From a virus, in the IMG/VR virus record IMGVR_UViG_3300030106_004816, positions 1 to 49,616 of that record: a stretch of DNA of 49,616 bases. One strand, 5' to 3'. Under the pieces are notes generated by a model. The model was not told the DNA's origin. It was given only the letters and a program-made list of their open reading frames with translations, and made no database searches. Every line of letters starts with the position of its first letter. Within the stretch, counting starts at the first letter, position 1. Below, piece after piece: positions 46,717 through 49,616 of the stretch. The position numbers were made by a program, and so were the translations under genes.

Positions 46717-47625
46717 ATGGCGATATCACGATCACAACTAGTTAAAGAACTAGAACCAGGTTTGAATGCTCTATTTGGCCTGGAGTACAATAGATACGAC
46801 AACGAGCATGCAGAAATCTTTAATACAGAGACATCTGACAGAGCTTTCGAAGAAGAAGTAATGCTTTCTGGTTTTGGTGGAGCATCCACTAAAGCTGAAG
46901 GTGCTATGGTGACTTTTGACCAAGCAACGGAAGCGTTCACTGCTAGATACTCACACGAGACAGTAGCTCTCGCGTTTGCTATCACAGAGGAAGCAATCGA
47001 AGATAACTTGTATGACAGATTAGCTGGCAGATACACAAGAGCTTTAGCAAGATCTATGGCACACACAAAACAGATCAAAGCTGCTACTGTTCTTAATGAC
47101 GGTTTCACTGTGGCAAATGGTGGAGACGGAGTATCTTTATTATCTGATGTGCACCCATTATCAAATGGTGGTACTTTCAGAAATGAATTGTCAGTTGCTG
47201 CAGACTTAAACGAAACATCACTTGAGCAATCATTAATCGACATTGCAGCTTTCGTAGACGAAAGAGGCCTTAAAATTGCACTTCAAGGTAGAAAAATGAT
47301 AATTCCAAAAGAATTACAATTTACTGCTGAGAGAATTCTAAGATCACCTCAAAGAGTCGGAACAGCTGACAACGACATTAACGCAGTGATGAACATGGGC
47401 ATGGTGCCAGAAGGTTACAGAGTAAATCATTTCTTAAATGATACTGACGCTTTCTTCATCATGACTGATGCACCTAATGGCATGAAGCACTTCGTAAGAA
47501 GTCCTATCAAAACAGCTATTGAAGGTGATTTCGATACTGGTAACGTAAGATTCAAAGCTAGAGAAAGATACAGCTTCGGCTTTTCTGACCCTAGAGGAAT
47601 CTTCGGATCTCCAGGTGCTGCGTAA
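46717..47625 (+). CDS. Major capsid protein (Mu gpT-like/HK97 fold)
   Basis: 302 residues. Signature segments: VKELEPGLNALFGLEYNRYDNEHAEIF near the N-terminus, FDQATEAFTARYSHETVALAFAITEEAIEDNLYDRLAGRYTRALARSMAHTK, LLSDVHPLSNGGTFRN, GRKMIIPKELQFTAERILRS, FFIMTDAPNGMKHFVR and FKARERYSFGFSDPRGIFGSPGA. This is the gpT-like capsid family, HK97 fold. AGGAGG upstream, codon use rich in Ala/Gly as for highly expressed genes, and a strong terminator behind it. Confidence 0.85.
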   Translation: MAISRSQLVKELEPGLNALFGLEYNRYDNEHAEIFNTETSDRAFEEEVMLSGFGGASTKAEGAMVTFDQATEAFTARYSHETVALAFAITEEAIEDNLYDRLAGRYTRALARSMAHTKQIKAATVLNDGFTVANGGDGVSLLSDVHPLSNGGTFRNELSVAADLNETSLEQSLIDIAAFVDERGLKIALQGRKMIIPKELQFTAERILRSPQRVGTADNDINAVMNMGMVPEGYRVNHFLNDTDAFFIMTDAPNGMKHFVRSPIKTAIEGDFDTGNVRFKARERYSFGFSDPRGIFGSPGAA

Positions 47626-47650
47626 TCGTAGTTAATAAAAGTTAATATTT

Positions 47651-47680
47651 AAGGGCGGTCTTTATGGCCGCCCTTTTTTT
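47651..47680 (+). terminator. Intrinsic terminator after the capsid gene
   Basis: GGGCGGTC, TTTAT, GGCCGCCC: eight-pair stem (one G-T) directly followed by seven T. The clearest terminator in the window. It would fix the high capsid dosage relative to downstream genes. TATAAT at 47684-47689 just behind may restart transcription, but no proper -35 could be found. Confidence 0.85.
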
Positions 47681-47777
47681 ATGTATAATCTAAATACTAT
47701 ACAATTAAAAAAAAGGATGCTGACGCGTATAGTCGACGGCCTAGAGACAGTATCCGCAAAACTAGGAGGATATAATT

Positions 47778-48320
47778 ATGGCAAATACTACATTTAACGG
47801 TCCGGTGAGATCCGAAAACGGTTTCATTGGAGCAACAAAAAATCAAACAACTGGAGCTTTCACAAATGTGTTCGCAATTAACTCATCAGGTGAGTACACT
47901 GGAACTAAACTTGTAGCTCAAGGAACTGCTGACGTAATCGTAGCGGCAACTGCTGGAACAACTGAAGTTGAGTTTACTCAACCAGCTTCTTCCATCATCA
48001 CTTCTATCGATATTGTTTGCACATCTGCACCAACTTTAACAGGTGCTGGTGATATTGGTTTCAAAGTTGGAACTGCAACTGGCGGAGCACAATTAGTGGC
48101 TGCTGGAGCAAATTCAATTCTTGATGGAGGAACAACTGTTCCTGAGGGAGCTGGTTACAATTTGACGTTGATCAATACAACAGGTACATCAACTAAAACT
48201 GTTTCTCCAGCTGTAAACACAGCAACGACTTCAAGAAGCATTTTCTTGCAAATTACTAATACAGTAAATGCATCAGCAAGTGGTAACATGAGATTTATTA
48301 TAAACATACAACAGTTTTAA
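47778..48320 (+). CDS. Virion structural protein
   Basis: 180 residues, almost all beta and Thr/Ala/Gly-rich: MANTTFNGPVRSENGFIGATKNQTTGAF, then VEFTQPASSIITSIDIVCTSAPTLTGAGDIGFKVGTATGG and FLQITNTVNASASGNMRFIINIQQF. The MANxTFNGPVRSExGF opening is a known marine phage virion family, most likely a head decoration or fibre protein. AGGAGG ribosome site. Confidence 0.65.
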   Translation: MANTTFNGPVRSENGFIGATKNQTTGAFTNVFAINSSGEYTGTKLVAQGTADVIVAATAGTTEVEFTQPASSIITSIDIVCTSAPTLTGAGDIGFKVGTATGGAQLVAAGANSILDGGTTVPEGAGYNLTLINTTGTSTKTVSPAVNTATTSRSIFLQITNTVNASASGNMRFIINIQQF

Positions 48321-48332
48321 TAAATAAAAATT

Positions 48333-48354
48333 AGGAGCTCCTTCGGGAGCTTCT
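48333..48354 (+). terminator. UUCG tetraloop hairpin, weak terminator or RNA stabiliser
   Basis: AGGAGCTCC, TTCG, GGAGCTTCT: nine pairs (one G-T) closed by a C(UUCG)G tetraloop, 12 bases behind the stop of the 47778 gene. TAAGAATAGG follows rather than a T-run, so it may protect the upstream mRNA end or attenuate. UUCG hairpins are unusually stable RNA folds. Confidence 0.55.
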
Positions 48355-48377
48355 TAAGAATAGGAGATAAAAAAAAT

Positions 48378-48980
48378 ATGTATATAGGTGATGTAAAGTC
48401 CAAAACATTTATCGATGCTAATGCAGCTACCGCTACATTTGTTGCTGCCGCCGCTCAGCCGACGACGACATTTACGCTTGCTAAAACTTCTTTCGGTACA
48501 AACACTGCAAGAAAAATTACAGCGACAACGTCTGGATCATCTGACGGAAGTAAGACAGTTACAATTGTTGGAACAGATCAAAGTGGGGCTGCCGCAACTG
48601 AGGTAATAAATTTACCTGGTTCAGCAACTACTACTTCTGGAACAACTATAGCTTTTTTAACAATAACTTCAGCAACAGTTAGTGCACAACCTGCAGCTAA
48701 CGTTTCATTAGGTATGACAGCTGATGTTTTCGGTTCAGTCTTTGATGGCAGAACTAGAGTTAGACAAGCGAACGTAGCGTCTGGCGGAGCAATAGGTAGT
48801 GTAGAGGTAAGAGACGGAAGTATCTCGGGCTCATCCTTATTAACTTTGAGAACACAAGCAACTGAAGGAGATATAAGCACAGTAAACATTCCACAAGACG
48901 GAATATTGTACAAAGATGGTGCTTTTGTTGAATTTTCAGAAGTAAATTGTAATTCTGTTACTATTTATTTTGATGGTTAG
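48378..48980 (+). CDS. Virion structural protein
   Basis: 200 residues, Ala/Thr/Ser/Gly-rich and beta-stranded: MYIGDVKSKTFIDANAATATFVAA, then KTVTIVGTDQSGAAATEVINLPG, SVFDGRTRVRQANVASGGAIGSVEVRDGSISGSSLLTLRT. No cysteine-based or enzymatic motif. It follows the previous virion gene closely and likely is another capsid- or tail-surface protein. Confidence 0.6.
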   Translation: MYIGDVKSKTFIDANAATATFVAAAAQPTTTFTLAKTSFGTNTARKITATTSGSSDGSKTVTIVGTDQSGAAATEVINLPGSATTTSGTTIAFLTITSATVSAQPAANVSLGMTADVFGSVFDGRTRVRQANVASGGAIGSVEVRDGSISGSSLLTLRTQATEGDISTVNIPQDGILYKDGAFVEFSEVNCNSVTIYFDG

Positions 48981-48987
48981 GAGTTAA

Positions 48988-49302
48988 ATGGATCTGTATA
49001 CCGCAGAACTTTTAAAATTAAAACGTGGAGGTGATGTTCAACCTCCTCGTACAAAAAAATATTATCGGTCTACAAAAAGTGGTGCCGGTATGACAGCAGC
49101 TGGAGTAGCTAGATACAGAAAAGAAAACCCTGGATCAAAACTAAAAACTGCTGTTACAGGTAAGGTTAAGCCTGGATCTAAAGCTGCTAAAAGGCGTAAA
49201 TCATTCTGTGCAAGAAGTGCAGGTCAAATGAAAAAATTCCCTAAAGCTGCTAAGGATCCTAATTCAAGATTAAGACAAGCAAGAAGGAGATGGAAATGTT
49301 AA
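48988..49302 (+). CDS. DUF6321-like basic protein
   Basis: 104 residues, strongly basic. GAGMTAAGVARYRKENPGSKLKTAVTGKVKPGSKAAKRRKSFCARSAGQMKKFPKAAKDPNSRLRQARRRWKC fits a strikingly conserved family (KTAVTGKVKPGSKAAKRRKSFCARS) found in many marine phages and large DNA viruses. The charge implies DNA or RNA contact, perhaps in packaged DNA. It begins with the GG-containing LKLKRGGDVQ. Confidence 0.7.
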   Translation: MDLYTAELLKLKRGGDVQPPRTKKYYRSTKSGAGMTAAGVARYRKENPGSKLKTAVTGKVKPGSKAAKRRKSFCARSAGQMKKFPKAAKDPNSRLRQARRRWKC

Positions 49303-49364
49303 AAAAAATAAAAGACAAACTAAAAAAAATTTGGGACAGTATCATTTCTAAATTTTGGGTATAA
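49296..49364 (+). CDS. Possible 22-residue amphipathic peptide
   Basis: MLKKIKDKLKKIWDSIISKFWV; ATG overlaps the end of the previous gene by seven bases, with AGGAGA upstream. The sequence would form a cationic amphipathic helix like membrane-active peptides. Very short, so only tentative. Confidence 0.35.
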   Translation: MLKKIKDKLKKIWDSIISKFWV

Positions 49365-49367
49365 TTT

Positions 49368-49616
49368 ATGGCATTAAAAATTTCTGAGTCCGCAGCTGTA
49401 CAGATGCCTATGAAGACGGTTGCCAGTTTGATCGCGATGGTTGCCATCGGGACATGGGCATATTTTGGCCTGCACGAAACGCTCAATAGTCACTCAACTC
49501 AAATAGAGTTAATGCAAAAAGATTTAGAACAAAACACAGAGTTCAGAATTAAATATCCAAGAGGTGAGTTAGGTCAATCAGCTGGAGAAGCAGAACTATT
49601 TATGATTGTAGAACAT
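49368..49616 (+). CDS. Membrane-anchored protein, incomplete at the window edge
   Basis: 83 residues visible. MALKISESAAVQMPMKTVASLIAMVAIGTWAYFGLHETLN: a polar start, one membrane span (about 18-34), then a coiled-coil-like stretch STQIELMQKDLEQNTEFRIKYPRGELG and GEAELFMIVEH. This is a very common marine podovirus family (SLKISE...VxLPxKNVxSxI...WAYFG). It may interact with holins or anchor to the membrane; no proof. The stop lies beyond base 49616. Confidence 0.65.
   Translation, partial: MALKISESAAVQMPMKTVASLIAMVAIGTWAYFGLHETLNSHSTQIELMQKDLEQNTEFRIKYPRGELGQSAGEAELFMIVEH

Noticed and set aside
46677-47243. Long reverse-strand open frame (188 codons) under the capsid gene
   Set aside because: Antisense to the well-recognised major capsid protein, with no ribosome site and low-complexity Ser/Ala composition typical of shadows.
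1-49616. Prophage interpretation, tRNA genes, att sites or integrase
   Set aside because: No integrase, no tRNA-like cloverleaf in the gaps examined and no host genes at either edge. A missing part of the genome could still hold them.

Overview
The window is almost entirely phage DNA. It looks like most of one genome of a short-tailed marine phage, cut inside a tail gene at base 2 and inside a small membrane-protein gene at the right end. By eye the DNA is about one third G+C. Genes are packed with 4-bp start/stop overlaps. There is no integrase, tRNA, RNA polymerase, CRISPR array or ribosomal RNA. Family A DNA polymerase, SNF2 helicase, TOTE-type primase, P22/Mu-like portal and capsid, and many 2-oxoglutarate (2OG) oxygenases together resemble the HMO-2011-type podoviruses of SAR116/SAR11 bacteria. 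This placement, and an AT-rich marine alphaproteobacterial host, are inferences. The apparent sigma70-like promoters and missing RNA polymerase suggest host RNA polymerase is used.

Layout: (1) 2-849: end of a glycine-rich tail protein and a small tail-associated protein. (2) 868-5316: a tightly coupled operon of five 2OG-Fe(II) oxygenases around a flavin-dependent tryptophan-halogenase-type enzyme. (3) 5329-11319: virion genes alternating with a cupin, another 2OG oxygenase and two glycosyltransferases. (4) 11387-17429: internal/ejection virion proteins, a GNAT-like protein and an XhlA-like membrane protein. (5) 17438-27801: replication and recombination (PD-(D/E)XK nuclease, reversed SNF2 helicase, ssDNA-binding-like protein, TOTE primase, UvrD helicase, DUF3310 protein, two more oxygenases, PolA, LAGLIDADG endonuclease). 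(6) 27791-31569: small accessory genes around a pair of overlapping divergent promoters. (7) 31570-38377: an AT-rich iteron-like spacer, another oxygenase, small terminase, then a roughly 5.3-kb accessory island before the large terminase. The island carries repeat arrays, hairpins, a VRR-NUC nuclease and a GC-shifted GP88 gene. (8) 38378-49616: packaging and head module (large terminase, portal, holin-like protein, GroES-like protein, scaffold, major capsid protein, strong terminator), then more virion genes.

The most unusual content is the oxygenase/halogenase set: nine 2OG-type oxygenases plus one cupin, one halogenase and two glycosyltransferases, mostly threaded among tail and virion genes. 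A plausible but untested reading is an enzymatic hydroxylation/halogenation/glycosylation system acting on virion or host molecules. Other notable points are several promoters placed so that transcripts would start at or very near the start codon (leaderless mRNAs), and a repeat family that appears at both ends of the terS-terL island.
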